Below are positions 33,644 through 43,292 of a stretch of 64,000 nucleotides of DNA, one piece after another. Every line of letters starts with the position of its first letter. Position 1 is the first letter of the stretch. A program made the position numbers and the translations under genes. This stretch comes from an uncultured Microbacterium sp. (GTDB lineage Bacteria; Actinomycetota; Actinomycetes; Actinomycetales; Microbacteriaceae), in NCBI RefSeq assembly GCF_947632095.1, contig NZ_CANROA010000002.1:1-64000 (forward strand), written 5' to 3'. The notes under the pieces were generated by a model that did no database searches, was not told where the DNA came from, and saw only the letters and a list, made by a program, of their open reading frames with translations.

Positions 33644-35047
33644 ATGGCAGACAACGAACCGACCCCCGAGGACTTCCAGGAGTTCCTGCGCAAGATGATG
33701 TCCGGAGGCGGGGCCGAGGGCTTCGACCTCAGCGCGCTGCAGAACGCGCTCGGCGGAGCCGACGGCATGCAGATCGACCCGGCGATGATGGCGGCCCTGT
33801 CGCAGCAGCTGCAGGGCATGTTCGGCGCCGATCCGTGGGAGAAAACTCTCCGCCAGGCGCTGCACATCGCCAATCGTGAGGGACAGGGTATCACCGACGG
33901 TTCCCGCACCTCGCTCGTCGACGCCTTCGCCCTCGCGAACCTCTGGCTCGGCGAGGCGACGACCATTTCCGAACTCGGCGAGGCCCCGCAGTCCATGACC
34001 CGCGGGGAATGGGTCGAGAAGACCCTGCCCGTGTGGAAGGACATCGCGGGCCCCGTTTCGACGAGCATCGCCGATGCCCTCACCGGCGCATTGGAGGGCC
34101 AGGTCCCCGACGACATGCACGGGGTCGTGCAGGGTGCGGGTCAGCTGATGCGCGGGCTCGGCGCCTCGGTCTTCGCCGCGCAGTTCGCCCAGGTCCTCGG
34201 CAATCTCTCGCTCGAGGTCGTCTCCGGCGGCGACGTCGGCATCCCCGTTCTTCCGGCCGGGACCGCCGCCATCGTTCCGCAGAACATCACGGCGTTCGGC
34301 GAGGGCCTCGAGATCCCCGAAGACCAGATCTCGCTGTACCTGGCCACCCGTGAGCTCGCCTACGCGCGCCTGTACCGTCACTCCAAGTGGCTGCACCTGC
34401 ACGTCATGTCGCAGATCACCGACTTCGCGCGCGGCGTGACCGTGGACGCCGACGCCCTCGAGGACGTCGCCAGTCGCCTGGACCCCTCGAACCCCGAGGA
34501 ACTGCGCGCCGCGATCGAGGGAGGGGCGCTGCTGCCGCCCCAGAGCGAGGCTCAGCGCGACGCTCTCGCGCGCCTCGAGAACATCATCGCGATGATCGAC
34601 GGCTGGGTCGATGTCGTCACCAACGAGGCGACCTCGCGTCTGCCCGATGGTGCACGGTTGGCCGAGGCGGCCCGGCGGCGCCGCGCGGTCGGAGGGCCGG
34701 CCGAGGATGCTCTGGGAGCCCTCGTGGGTCTGAAGCTACGTCCGCGTCGCATGCGCGAGGCTGCGGCGATGTGGCGCCAGGTGACGGATGCCGTCGGGGT
34801 CGACGCCCGCGACGCGCTGTGGGACTATCCCGATCTCCTGCCGACCGCTCAAGACATCGACGACCCGAGCGCTCTCATCGCCCGTCTGCAGGCGAGCGCT
34901 CGCGGTGAGGCGCCGGTGGCCGACGAATTCGACGAGGCCCTGGCCCGTCTGCTCGACGGCGATGATTTCAGCGAGAAGGATGCCGGGGCCGATGGGTCCT
35001 CCGAGGAGGACGGCCCGGACAACCAGGGCGGCGAGACTCCGGCCTGA
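33644..35047 (+). CDS. DUF2342 zinc-metalloprotease-like protein with a degenerate metal motif
   Basis: 467 residues. Conserved blocks: DPWEKTLRQALHIANREGQG, LVDAFALANLWLGEAT, SVFAAQFAQVLGNLSLEVVSGGDVGIPVL, VPQNITAFGEGLEIP and LYLATRELAYARLYRHSKWLHLHV. Family members are annotated as zinc metalloproteases with an HE-x-x-H site; here the first His is Arg and the last is Tyr (RELAY), so metal binding is doubtful. The C-terminus is acidic. Rv3195 is the mycobacterial relative at the same position, from memory. Biological role is unknown. Confidence 0.85.
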   Translation: MADNEPTPEDFQEFLRKMMSGGGAEGFDLSALQNALGGADGMQIDPAMMAALSQQLQGMFGADPWEKTLRQALHIANREGQGITDGSRTSLVDAFALANLWLGEATTISELGEAPQSMTRGEWVEKTLPVWKDIAGPVSTSIADALTGALEGQVPDDMHGVVQGAGQLMRGLGASVFAAQFAQVLGNLSLEVVSGGDVGIPVLPAGTAAIVPQNITAFGEGLEIPEDQISLYLATRELAYARLYRHSKWLHLHVMSQITDFARGVTVDADALEDVASRLDPSNPEELRAAIEGGALLPPQSEAQRDALARLENIIAMIDGWVDVVTNEATSRLPDGARLAEAARRRRAVGGPAEDALGALVGLKLRPRRMREAAAMWRQVTDAVGVDARDALWDYPDLLPTAQDIDDPSALIARLQASARGEAPVADEFDEALARLLDGDDFSEKDAGADGSSEEDGPDNQGGETPA

Positions 35048-35162
35048 CCGCCGCGCTTCCCGTGGCATCTACTCGCCCTGCACACGCGGCGTCGGTGTCG
35101 AGTTTTCCACGGATGAGCCTGAGGCGCTCCGCGGCGATCGCGTTCCGAGCAGAATCGGGGCT

Positions 35163-36035
35163 ATGCCTCCGATCTCTCCCCCGACGCTGACGCGCCTGGA
35201 CCCCGCGTTTCCGATGCTGTGGCGCGACGTCGACACGGTGCAGTTCGGACTCGAGGCGCGGGTGAGCGTCTCGCTCAGCGCGCCCTGGGCCGAGCCGCTG
35301 TTGCAGGCGATGCGCACCGGATTCCGCCTGCGCGCCTTCGATGTCGTGGCTCACGGGGTCGGTGCGCCGCGGGAGGCGGCCCGCGACCTGCTGCGCGCAC
35401 TCGGCCCGGTGCTGTCGACCGACGCTCCGACGAGCCCGTCCGTATGGGTCGAGAGCATGAACCTCGACGACTCCCGTGTCGAGGCGAGGATGATCGAGGC
35501 GCTGGCGGATATGGGCATCCCTCTGACGGATCGTGCGGATACCGCGGCGATCGGCGTCGTCCTCGTGCACGGTGCGGCCTCCGCACGACAGTTCGGCCCG
35601 TACCTGCGCGAGGATCTCTCCCACCTGCCCGTGGCGTTCGAGCCGGGCGGCACCCGAGTTGGTCCGCTCGTCGTGCCCGGCGAGACACCGTGCCTCTCCT
35701 GCCGGGACGGCCATGAACGCGATCGCGACCCGGCCTGGCCACTGCTCCACTCGCAGCTGATCGGTGCGACCCGCGAACGGGTGTCGACCGTTCACGCCGT
35801 CGAAGCGGCGGGCCTCGTCCAACGCGTTCTCACGCGGATCGGCGAGGGATCCCCGGCGACGGCGGTGCGCGTCACCCCCGACGGGCGCCGCGTGTGGAGC
35901 GCGGCGACGTTTCACGAAGAATGCCGGTGCCGCGCGCAGTCGTTCCGATCTCCTGCAGGAATCGGGATGCTGCCCGTTCTCGATGACCGGCGGCACGCGA
36001 CCAGGTCATCGACAGCGTTCGCGCTGCGCGCGTGA
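35163..36035 (+). CDS. E1-like (ThiF/TOMM cyclodehydratase-type) orphan protein
   Basis: 290 residues from ATG 35163, directly before MPPISPPTLTRLD. The segment GPYLREDLSHLPVAFEPGGTRVGPLVVPGETPCLSCRDGHERDRDPAWPLLHSQL is typical of the E1-like half of thiazole/oxazole-modified peptide (TOMM) cyclodehydratases. Zinc-type cysteines appear as CLSC and, near the end, CRCR. No ATP-grasp YcaO partner and no precursor peptide are visible nearby, so it may have another role. The conserved part ends about 35940; the rest overlaps the helicase on the other strand by 164 bases in total. Confidence 0.7.
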   Translation: MPPISPPTLTRLDPAFPMLWRDVDTVQFGLEARVSVSLSAPWAEPLLQAMRTGFRLRAFDVVAHGVGAPREAARDLLRALGPVLSTDAPTSPSVWVESMNLDDSRVEARMIEALADMGIPLTDRADTAAIGVVLVHGAASARQFGPYLREDLSHLPVAFEPGGTRVGPLVVPGETPCLSCRDGHERDRDPAWPLLHSQLIGATRERVSTVHAVEAAGLVQRVLTRIGEGSPATAVRVTPDGRRVWSAATFHEECRCRAQSFRSPAGIGMLPVLDDRRHATRSSTAFALRA

Positions 36036-37590
36036 TGCCCACGTAGGCGAGGCGCCGCTCCTCGTCGATGGCTTCGAAATCGGTCGCATAGCCGATGGGC
36101 AGTGCCCCCTCGGCCCACCCCGCCAGGTGCACGTGCGGCCACTCGAGGCCCTTTGCCGCGTGCAGGGTCGAGAGCGTGACCGTCTCGAGAGTGGGCTCGT
36201 GCTGATCCTTCGCGCGCGCCATGAGCATCTCGCTGAAGGAGCGCAGCGTCGTCTCGGGCGGGGCCTCCTCGGCCAGGCGCAGCAGGGCGCGGCGCGCCTC
36301 CCAGCTCTCGCGCTGGGCGCCGGGCGCGGGCGGCTCCTCGGTCAGGCCGAGTTCGCGCATCACCCGGATGACGTTGGGGAGGAAACCGCGCTCGGTCGGA
36401 GCGACAGATGCTCCGCGCAGAGCGAGCACCGCCTGTCGCACTTCGGGCATGTCGAAGAAGCGCCGGCCGCCGAGCACGGAGGAGGCGATCCCGGCATCGG
36501 CGAGCGCCTGCTGGATCGCCCCGGACTGCGCGTGCGAGCGGTACAGCACCGCGATCTCGGACGCCGAGGCGCCCGAGGCGAGCTGGGCGGTGATGGATCG
36601 GGCGATTCCGGCGGCCTCATCGGTCTCGGTGTCGAATGCGGTGACCGTCGGGGGCTCCGCGGTGATCGCCGCCCTGGCGGCGACGAGTTCCAGGGCGCCC
36701 GGGCGCCCCTTCATCAGCGCGTTGGCCGCCGCGAGGATCGGTGGCTGCGAACGGTAGTTCGTCTCGAGTCGGACGACCGTCGCATCCGGATAGGTGCGCC
36801 CGAATTCGAGGAGGTAGCGCTGCTCGGCCCCGGCGAACGAGTAGATCGTCTGGCTGGCGTCTCCGACGACGCAGATGTCTCGGCGGTCGCCGAGCCACAG
36901 CTCCAGCAGCCGGTTCTGCAGGGGCGAGACGTCCTGGAACTCATCGACCGTGAAGTGGCGGTACTGCTCACGGACGGATGCCGCGACCCGCGGCTCCGCC
37001 TCCAGCATCCCCGCGCATGCCAGTAGGACGTCCTCGAAGTCGAGCTGACGACGGTCGTCCTTGAGCACCTCGTAGCCCTGCTGGAGCGCCGCGAGCTGAT
37101 CCGTGCCGACTTTTCCGACCGAGCGGCCAAGCTCGGCGTGCTGGTCGATCGAGAGCATCGAGACCTTGCGCCATTCGATCTCGCTGGCCACGTCCCGCAG
37201 AGTCGCGGTGTCCAGGCGCAGGCGCAGCTGGTCGGCGGCCTGACCGAGCACGCGCACCTTGTTGTCGATGATGCTCGGTGCGGGCGAGCCCGCCAGCGTC
37301 GGCCAGAAGAAGTTCAGTTGAGACAGAGCAGCCGCGTGGAACGTGCGTGCGACGACGCCCGCCACTCCGAGTGCGCGCAGGCGCCCGCGGAGCTCACCGG
37401 CCGCTTTGCTCGTGAAGGTGACCGCGAGCACCCGGTTGGGCGTGTACGCCCCGGTGTCAACCCCATGGGCGATGCGGTGGGTGATCACCCGGGTCTTGCC
37501 GGTACCGGCTCCCGCGAGCACCGCCACGGGGCCGCGGAGGATGGATGCCGCTTCGCGCTGCCGGTCGTCGAGGGCGTCGAGGGCGCTCAC
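35872..37590 (-). CDS. UvrD/Rep-family DNA helicase (UvrD2-like, no HRDC)
   Basis: 572 residues from GTG 37590, in a GTGA overlap with the nudC stop; frames extending further up are out-of-register reads of nudC. SF1A motifs: Walker A VLAGAGTGKTRVITHR, TFTSKAAGELRGR, VDEFQDVSPLQNRL, VVGDASQTIYSFAG, ETNYRSQPPI, TVTLSTLHAAKGLEWPHVHL and ERRLAYVGITRAARTL. It unwinds DNA 3' to 5' in repair. It lacks the HRDC domain of mycobacterial UvrD2. Its C-terminal coding region is antisense to the E1-like gene. Confidence 0.9.
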   Translation of the reverse strand: MSALDALDDRQREAASILRGPVAVLAGAGTGKTRVITHRIAHGVDTGAYTPNRVLAVTFTSKAAGELRGRLRALGVAGVVARTFHAAALSQLNFFWPTLAGSPAPSIIDNKVRVLGQAADQLRLRLDTATLRDVASEIEWRKVSMLSIDQHAELGRSVGKVGTDQLAALQQGYEVLKDDRRQLDFEDVLLACAGMLEAEPRVAASVREQYRHFTVDEFQDVSPLQNRLLELWLGDRRDICVVGDASQTIYSFAGAEQRYLLEFGRTYPDATVVRLETNYRSQPPILAAANALMKGRPGALELVAARAAITAEPPTVTAFDTETDEAAGIARSITAQLASGASASEIAVLYRSHAQSGAIQQALADAGIASSVLGGRRFFDMPEVRQAVLALRGASVAPTERGFLPNVIRVMRELGLTEEPPAPGAQRESWEARRALLRLAEEAPPETTLRSFSEMLMARAKDQHEPTLETVTLSTLHAAKGLEWPHVHLAGWAEGALPIGYATDFEAIDEERRLAYVGITRAARTLSMTWSRAAGHRERAASRFLQEIGTTARGTGILRETSPRSTRGARRG

Positions 37591-38501
37591 AGGGAATCGC
37601 CGTGGTCGGCCGGCGCACCGTGCGGGCGCTCGTCGTACCAGCCCTGGATGAGCGTGCGGGCGATCGAGGCGGGACCGGGGAGGCCGACCGGGCCGTCGCC
37701 GACCAGGGCGCTGCCGATCTCCTCGCGCGTGAACCAGCGCACGTCGATGATCTCCTCGCCATCGGGGCGCGCTTCGCGCTCGTCCGAGGCGGTCGCCCGG
37801 AACCCGACCATGAGCGATCGGGGGTAGGGCCAGGGCTGGGATGCGATGTAGCGGAGGTCTGTCAGGAGAACCCCGGCCTCCTCCTCGATCTCCCGGTGCA
37901 CCGTGGTCTCGAGCGATTCCCCGGCCTCGACGAACCCCGCGAAGCAGGAGTACATGCGTCCGCGCCAGTTGGCGTTCGCCCCCAGGAGGAGTCGCTGTCG
38001 GTCTGCGCTCTCGACGGCGACGATGACCGCCGGATCGGTGCGCGGGAAGATGTCGATCTCGCACATCGCGCACCGGCGCGACCACCCGCCCTGGCGGATC
38101 TCTGTCTCCGCCCCGCACACCGTGCAGAACCGTGCACCGAGCATCCACGAGGCCAGGGATACCGCGGCGATCAGCAGCTCGGTGCTCTCGGCGTCGAGCA
38201 TCCCTCCGGTGTCGCGCACTCCGAGCCAGGTCTCGGCGGGAGCCGCATCGATCGTGTCGCTGAGGGGCGGCACCGCGGCCAGCAGCAGGGATGATCCGTC
38301 ACTGTGCCGCCCGAGCACGCCCCACTCGGCCTCGCCGACATCGCCGAGGGGAACCATCAGCAGACGGCCGTCCGCGACACGGGCCCGCCCCTCGCGGACC
38401 ACGACCGCGCGCGTGTCAGGGGCTGCCCGCAGTGCGTCGAGGATCCCCTCCTCGTCGCGCAGGTGCGCAGTGCGATCGAAAAAAGCACGTCGAACGGTCA
38501 T
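37587..38501 (-). CDS. nudC: NAD(+) diphosphatase / decapping Nudix hydrolase
   Basis: 304 residues. A zinc ribbon (FCTVCGAETEI, WSRRCAMCE) precedes the Nudix box (GFVEAGESLETTVHREIEEEAGV, the G-x5-E-x7-R-E-x2-E-E-x-G pattern). SQPWPYPRSLM, the NudC-specific SQPWPFPxS motif, confirms subfamily. It hydrolyses NAD(H) to NMN(H) and AMP and removes NAD caps from RNA. Start ATG 38501 lies divergent from the phosphotransferase gene. The order nudC-helicase is as in Rv3199c-Rv3198c, from memory. Confidence 0.93.
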   Translation of the reverse strand: MTVRRAFFDRTAHLRDEEGILDALRAAPDTRAVVVREGRARVADGRLLMVPLGDVGEAEWGVLGRHSDGSSLLLAAVPPLSDTIDAAPAETWLGVRDTGGMLDAESTELLIAAVSLASWMLGARFCTVCGAETEIRQGGWSRRCAMCEIDIFPRTDPAVIVAVESADRQRLLLGANANWRGRMYSCFAGFVEAGESLETTVHREIEEEAGVLLTDLRYIASQPWPYPRSLMVGFRATASDEREARPDGEEIIDVRWFTREEIGSALVGDGPVGLPGPASIARTLIQGWYDERPHGAPADHGDSL

Positions 38502-38565
38502 CGACTCCCTCTCTCACAGGCGTGGCGTGGGTGCAACCGCGCCCGAGCAGACCTACCCTGGGTGC

Positions 38566-39900
38566 ATGGCACGGTCTCCCTTCACTCTAGCGGCGGCAGT
38601 CACGGCCGCCCTGCCCGAGGCAGAGGTCGTCGGGACCCGCGTCCTCACCGCCGGCGGCGATGGCCGCTTCGATTCGGCCGTCATCACGCTGGCCGATGGC
38701 AGCGAGGTCGCGATCCGGGTCGGCGACGACGATGAGACGGCCCGCGAGCTCGCCGCAGAGTCGATCGCCCTGCGGGCCCTGACCCCGGGTGCGCGCGCCA
38801 TGCTCCCATTCCAGGCCCCGGAATACCGGGGCGAGACCCTGATCGCCGATGGTCGTGCTCTCGTGACGGGGCTTCTGCCCGGCTTCCAGATCGAGGCCGC
38901 TGACATCCCCGCGGGTCGGGGGGCCGCCGAGTCGATGGGCACCGCGATCGCCGCCCTGCATGCGCTTCCCGCCTCCGTCGTGCGCGGCGCAGGCCTCCCC
39001 GCCCGAAGCAGCGCCGAGGTGCGCGAGGAGATCCGTCAGCTCGTCGACCGCGCCGCCGCCACCGGCCGTGTTCCCGCACGTCTCACCGTGCGCTGGCGCG
39101 AAGCCGTCGACGATGACGACCTGTGGCGATTCGAATCGGCCGTGGTCCTCGGCGGGACCGAGGCGAAGTCCTTCATCTTCGACGACGACGACGAGCTCGG
39201 CCCCCGTGTCACCGGGATCGTGCACTGGAACGGTCTGTCGATCGGCGACCCGGCCGCGGACCTCGCGTGGCTCTCGGCGGCGCCGGATGCCGAAGCCGAT
39301 GTGCACGCCGCATACGCCGCCGCATCAACCCGCTCCCCCGACCCGGCCCTCGTCGTGCGCGCCCGGATGCTCGCCGAGCTCGAATTCGCACGCTGGCTGC
39401 TGCACGGGGAATCCTTGCACCGCGACGACATCATGAATGACGCGGCAGGTCTCCTGGAGGCTCTCGCTCAGGGCCTGCGCGAACGCGATCTCTCCGTCAT
39501 CGCGGCGCGCGCCGACGGCGTCGAATCCGCCCTCGATGCGCTCGACCGCGTTCCCGCGACCCCCGAAACCCTCATCGACACGTCGATGCAGACCGACGCT
39601 TATAATCCCGAGGACCTCCTCGTCCTCGCCGATCTCCCGGATGCCGCGCCCGCCGACGTCACAGAGGATCTGCGCGAGGTCGCCGAGTCGGACCTCATCC
39701 CGGAGGTCACGGACGAGAAGGCCGCGCCCGTCGAGCTGGCTGACACCGTCCCCGTTGCCCCGACCGAGAGCCGCGAAGCGGCACCCCGTCGCGCAGACGG
39801 CATCGCGACCGACGACGATCCGGACGCCGACCCGGCGGAGGAGGCTCAGCGCGCCGCGCGCGCAGCCCTCCAGCGCTGGACCAGCTCCTCTTCGGAATAG
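38566..39900 (+). CDS. Phosphotransferase (APH-like kinase fold)
   Basis: 444 residues from ATG 38566. Aminoglycoside/macrolide-phosphotransferase-like fold: VITLADGSEVAIRV (ATP-binding strands), AAESIALRAL, LPGFQIEAADIPAG, GIVHWNGLSIGDPAADLAWLSAA (the catalytic loop is H-W-N-G instead of H-x-D; GDPAADLAWL is the metal site). The C-terminal 130 residues are acidic and low-complexity (DDDPDADPAEEA). Substrate unknown; resistance should not be assumed, since the family has many housekeeping members. Its last 55 bases overlap the 3' end of adnB on the other strand. Confidence 0.75.
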   Translation: MARSPFTLAAAVTAALPEAEVVGTRVLTAGGDGRFDSAVITLADGSEVAIRVGDDDETARELAAESIALRALTPGARAMLPFQAPEYRGETLIADGRALVTGLLPGFQIEAADIPAGRGAAESMGTAIAALHALPASVVRGAGLPARSSAEVREEIRQLVDRAAATGRVPARLTVRWREAVDDDDLWRFESAVVLGGTEAKSFIFDDDDELGPRVTGIVHWNGLSIGDPAADLAWLSAAPDAEADVHAAYAAASTRSPDPALVVRARMLAELEFARWLLHGESLHRDDIMNDAAGLLEALAQGLRERDLSVIAARADGVESALDALDRVPATPETLIDTSMQTDAYNPEDLLVLADLPDAAPADVTEDLREVAESDLIPEVTDEKAAPVELADTVPVAPTESREAAPRRADGIATDDDPDADPAEEAQRAARAALQRWTSSSSE

Positions 39901-42900
39901 ACGCGGTCTCCGCGGATCACGAGATCATCGGCGACGTAGTACAGAGCGACGTCGATCTCCTCCAGCGGAACCCCGAACCGCCGGTGGTACGCCAACCGGT
40001 ACAGCGCGAGCTGCAGCATGCGCTCATCCCGCTCAGCGGCGGTCTTGGGCGCCTTGCCGGTCTTCCAGTCGACGATCTCGATTCGGCCGCCCCGATCATC
40101 ACGGCGATACACGGCGTCCAGCTTGCAGATCACGATGTGCCCGGCATCGTCTTCGGTCCCGCCGCCGAGCGCGAAGTCGATCTCGATCTCGACCGCGATC
40201 GGTCGCAGCCGGGCCCATTCGCTTTCCAGGAAGATCTCCCGCAGCCGCTCGAGGTCGGCTTCATCCGCTGCGGATGCCGTCACAGCATCCGGCTGCTCCT
40301 CATCGATCTCCCAGAGCGCGCTCTCCGGACTCGGCGCCGCACCGACCAGCCCCGACCGGTGCTCGACCCAGGCATGGAAGAGCGTGCCCAGTCGTGTCTG
40401 CCGGTAGGGCCGCTCCGGCATCGGACGACTGAGCCCGCGCACCGTCGCCGCGTAGTCGGTGACGTAGTCCTTGAAGCGCGAGGCCGGCACGCGCGTCGGC
40501 GCAACCGCCACGGTCCCGCTCTGCCGCTCGGCACGCTCGGCGAGGAGACGCTGCAGCAGATCGCTCGGCGTCGGCGCCGGTTCATCGAAAGCCGCGCGCA
40601 CCGCAGCGGCGGCCGCTTCGACCCTCTCCCGGCGACCGCCGAGCGGATCCAGCGGCCACACCAGGGTCTGGCCTTCGCCCTCGTAGGGGTTCGCGTCCGG
40701 ATCGACCTCGCCGGCCTCGCCCGCCCCCAGCGCCTCCCACGCTTCCCGCAGGAACGGTCCCGGAATGCGCGGCTTCTTCTGCCCGGCCCAGTGCGATCCG
40801 GTCAGGAGCAGGTCCGTGCGCGCGCGGGTGACGGCCACATACGCCAGCCGGCGTTCCTCCTGCAGCTGGTACTCGCGGTACTCCTCCTTGAACACGGTGA
40901 TCGCCCCGGGCGTGGTCTTGCTCGCACTCGTGAGCGAGGCGATCCCCGCCTTCAGCCGTTTCGCCTCATCGAGCTCTTCCTCGACGGGCAGGAACCAGGT
41001 GAACTTCGGCAGCGCCGCGGCATCGCCGCGCAACGCGAACGGCAGCACGCCGAACCCGAACCAGCCCGACGTATCGCTGGGAGTGGAGGGCAGCTCCCCC
41101 TCGACCATCCGCACCACCGCCACAGCATCCCATTCGAGCCCCTTGGACCCGTGGATCGTCAGCAGCTGCACGACACCGGGCTCCGGCGGCTCCGGCCGCG
41201 GCATGAGCTCGTCCGTGACCTCGGCCTTGTCGAGCCAAGCCAGAAGACTGCCGATCGAGCCCCGGTCATCGGCCGCGAGGAAGGCCCGTACCTCATCGGC
41301 GAACGCCCGCAGCTGCGTCGCGGCGACACGGGCGGCGCCGCGCGTCTCGTTCGCCGCGAGTTCGATGTCCAGCCGCAGCTCGAGCTCGATCAGGCGGATG
41401 AGCTCGGGGATCGGCTGACCGGATGCCCGGCGGAGCCGCTCGAATGCCTCGCCGGCCAACCGGATGCGCGCACGCCCCTCGGAGGTGAATCCCTCCAGCA
41501 GTCGGTAGTCGTCGCGCAGGCCCCGCACCACGTCGACGGCGTCGATGATCGACACCGCCTCGTCGATGCCGCGCGATGAGCGGATGCGCGCACGTAGTTC
41601 ATCAGGCAACGGGAGCAGTCCGCTGTCGCGGCGGGCGAGCTCGCCGGCGAGTGCGTACAGGGCCTGCATGTCGGCCACGCCGACCCCGAAGCGCGGGCCC
41701 ACGAGGAGCCGGATGAGCGAGGACCCGGCGTTCGGATCATGGATCACCCGCAGCGCCGACACCACGTCGACGACCTCGGGGGTCGACAGCAGCCCGCCCA
41801 GTCCGAGAATGCGATGCGGAATACCCCGTGCCGCGAGCGCCTCGGCGAAGGTCTGCATGTGCCGCTTGGAGCGGAACAGGATCGCCCCCGTGTGCGGCTT
41901 GGCCCCATCGGTGTGGGCCGCTCGGCGCGCGGCGAACCACTCCGCGACGTCGGCGGCCTCATCGTGAACCGTGAACGAGTAACGGGTCTCGACCGTCCCC
42001 CGCCCCGCCCCGGGACGCGGTTCGAGCGGCGGGACGTCGAGCCCCGGGCGCTGCAGCGGCACGAGCACGGTGTTCGCGATGTCAAGGATCGTGCTGTCGT
42101 TGCGCCAGCTCGTCATGAGGCTGTAGCTCTGCGCAGCCTGGTGCGCGGCGAACGTTCGCGCGAAGGCGTAGAGATTGTCGGCGCTCGCGCCGCGCCATCC
42201 GTAGATCGACTGGTGCGGGTCGCCGACCGCCATCACCGCGCTATCGCGGAACAGTGCTGCGAGGAACTGCGTCTGGATCACCGAGGTGTCCTGATACTCG
42301 TCGAGGAGCACCACGCGGTGCTGTTCGCGAAGCCCCTCGCGCACATCCGGCGACGATTCGACGATGCCGAAGGCCCCGCTGACCTGGTCGGCGAAATCGA
42401 GTACTCCCCGGCGGTGCTTCTCGGAGATGTACTCGCGCACCAGTGCCGAGAGCGTCGGCAGGGCCAGGAGATTGTCGGCGATCTTCGCGATCGCGCCGTT
42501 GCTGCGATAGGGCTCGAAGGCCGCGGCCTGCTCGAGCGCGATGCGGTCGGCCCGGTCGAGGTCGGCCCGGTGGTCGAGAGCATCCCCGGCCAGGCGCTGC
42601 ACCGCATCGACGATCGTCGCCACCGACAGGTCGATGTCCTCCAGCTGCGGAAGATCGGCCCGCAGCACGACCTCGCGCGCCAGCATCCACGACGCCGCCT
42701 GGCTGAGCATCGCGACATCCGGGTCGCGGCCGATCCGAGCGGCGTGCTCGCGCACGATCGAGTCCGCGAACGCGTTGTAGGTCGAGACCTTCGGACGGAT
42801 GAGCAGGTCGTCGCTGCTGCGCGGCGCCGATGGATCGAACCCGGTCGCGTATTCGGCGGCGAGCTCATCGAGCACCTGGGTCCGCACGGCGGCGCGCTGC

Positions 42901-43292
42901 GCCGCGTTCGTCGCGGCGTCGATGCGGGACAGGGCTCCGGATGCCACGATCCGCGGCACGAACGGGAGCAGGCCCCGCCGACCGTACTCGTCGATGACGG
43001 CCAGACGCGCGCCGATGCGTTCGGCGAGCTCGCCCGCGGCCTTGCGGGTGAAGGTGAGCCCGAGGATCTCGTCACGGCGCACGATGCCGTTCGCGACGAG
43101 CCACACGACGCGCCCCGACATCGTCTCTGTCTTCCCGCTTCCGGCGCCGGCGACCACGAGCGCCGGGGTCAACGGCGCTTCGATGACCTTCTGCTGAGCC
43201 GGGGTGGGCGGCGGCTGGCCGAGCGCCGCGGCGACGTCGAGCGCTGAGAGCCCGAGGCCGCGCAGTGACTCGGGCGCGACGACGCCGCTCAC
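39846..43292 (-). CDS. adnB: AdnB-like ATP-dependent helicase-nuclease subunit
   Basis: 1148 residues from GTG 43292, in a GTGA overlap with adnA. SF1A helicase core: ALVVAGAGSGKTETMSGRV (Walker A), LTFTRKAAGELAERIG, LLDEYQDTSVIQTQF, AVGDPHQSIYGWRGAS, LLTIHGSKGLEWDAVAVVRM and RRLAYVAVTRARTDLL. A C-terminal RecB-like nuclease is visible as VICKLDAVYRRDD and EIVDWKTGKAPKTAAERDERMLQLALYRLAY. With AdnA it forms the actinobacterial heterodimeric motor-nuclease that resects DNA double-strand ends. Lengths match the mycobacterial pair. Confidence 0.9.
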   Translation of the reverse strand: MSGVVAPESLRGLGLSALDVAAALGQPPPTPAQQKVIEAPLTPALVVAGAGSGKTETMSGRVVWLVANGIVRRDEILGLTFTRKAAGELAERIGARLAVIDEYGRRGLLPFVPRIVASGALSRIDAATNAAQRAAVRTQVLDELAAEYATGFDPSAPRSSDDLLIRPKVSTYNAFADSIVREHAARIGRDPDVAMLSQAASWMLAREVVLRADLPQLEDIDLSVATIVDAVQRLAGDALDHRADLDRADRIALEQAAAFEPYRSNGAIAKIADNLLALPTLSALVREYISEKHRRGVLDFADQVSGAFGIVESSPDVREGLREQHRVVLLDEYQDTSVIQTQFLAALFRDSAVMAVGDPHQSIYGWRGASADNLYAFARTFAAHQAAQSYSLMTSWRNDSTILDIANTVLVPLQRPGLDVPPLEPRPGAGRGTVETRYSFTVHDEAADVAEWFAARRAAHTDGAKPHTGAILFRSKRHMQTFAEALAARGIPHRILGLGGLLSTPEVVDVVSALRVIHDPNAGSSLIRLLVGPRFGVGVADMQALYALAGELARRDSGLLPLPDELRARIRSSRGIDEAVSIIDAVDVVRGLRDDYRLLEGFTSEGRARIRLAGEAFERLRRASGQPIPELIRLIELELRLDIELAANETRGAARVAATQLRAFADEVRAFLAADDRGSIGSLLAWLDKAEVTDELMPRPEPPEPGVVQLLTIHGSKGLEWDAVAVVRMVEGELPSTPSDTSGWFGFGVLPFALRGDAAALPKFTWFLPVEEELDEAKRLKAGIASLTSASKTTPGAITVFKEEYREYQLQEERRLAYVAVTRARTDLLLTGSHWAGQKKPRIPGPFLREAWEALGAGEAGEVDPDANPYEGEGQTLVWPLDPLGGRRERVEAAAAAVRAAFDEPAPTPSDLLQRLLAERAERQSGTVAVAPTRVPASRFKDYVTDYAATVRGLSRPMPERPYRQTRLGTLFHAWVEHRSGLVGAAPSPESALWEIDEEQPDAVTASAADEADLERLREIFLESEWARLRPIAVEIEIDFALGGGTEDDAGHIVICKLDAVYRRDDRGGRIEIVDWKTGKAPKTAAERDERMLQLALYRLAYHRRFGVPLEEIDVALYYVADDLVIRGDRVYSEEELVQRWRAARAAR

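Noticed and set aside
35163..36035. A TOMM bacteriocin cluster
   Set aside because: No YcaO, precursor peptide or transporter nearby; only an isolated E1-like protein.
37591..38148. Extension of the UvrD-like helicase to 758 residues
   Set aside because: Those codons are an out-of-frame read of nudC.
38566..39900. Antibiotic resistance phosphotransferase
   Set aside because: Only the general fold is seen, the catalytic loop is H-W-N-G and the gene lies in a housekeeping block; no basis for a resistance claim.
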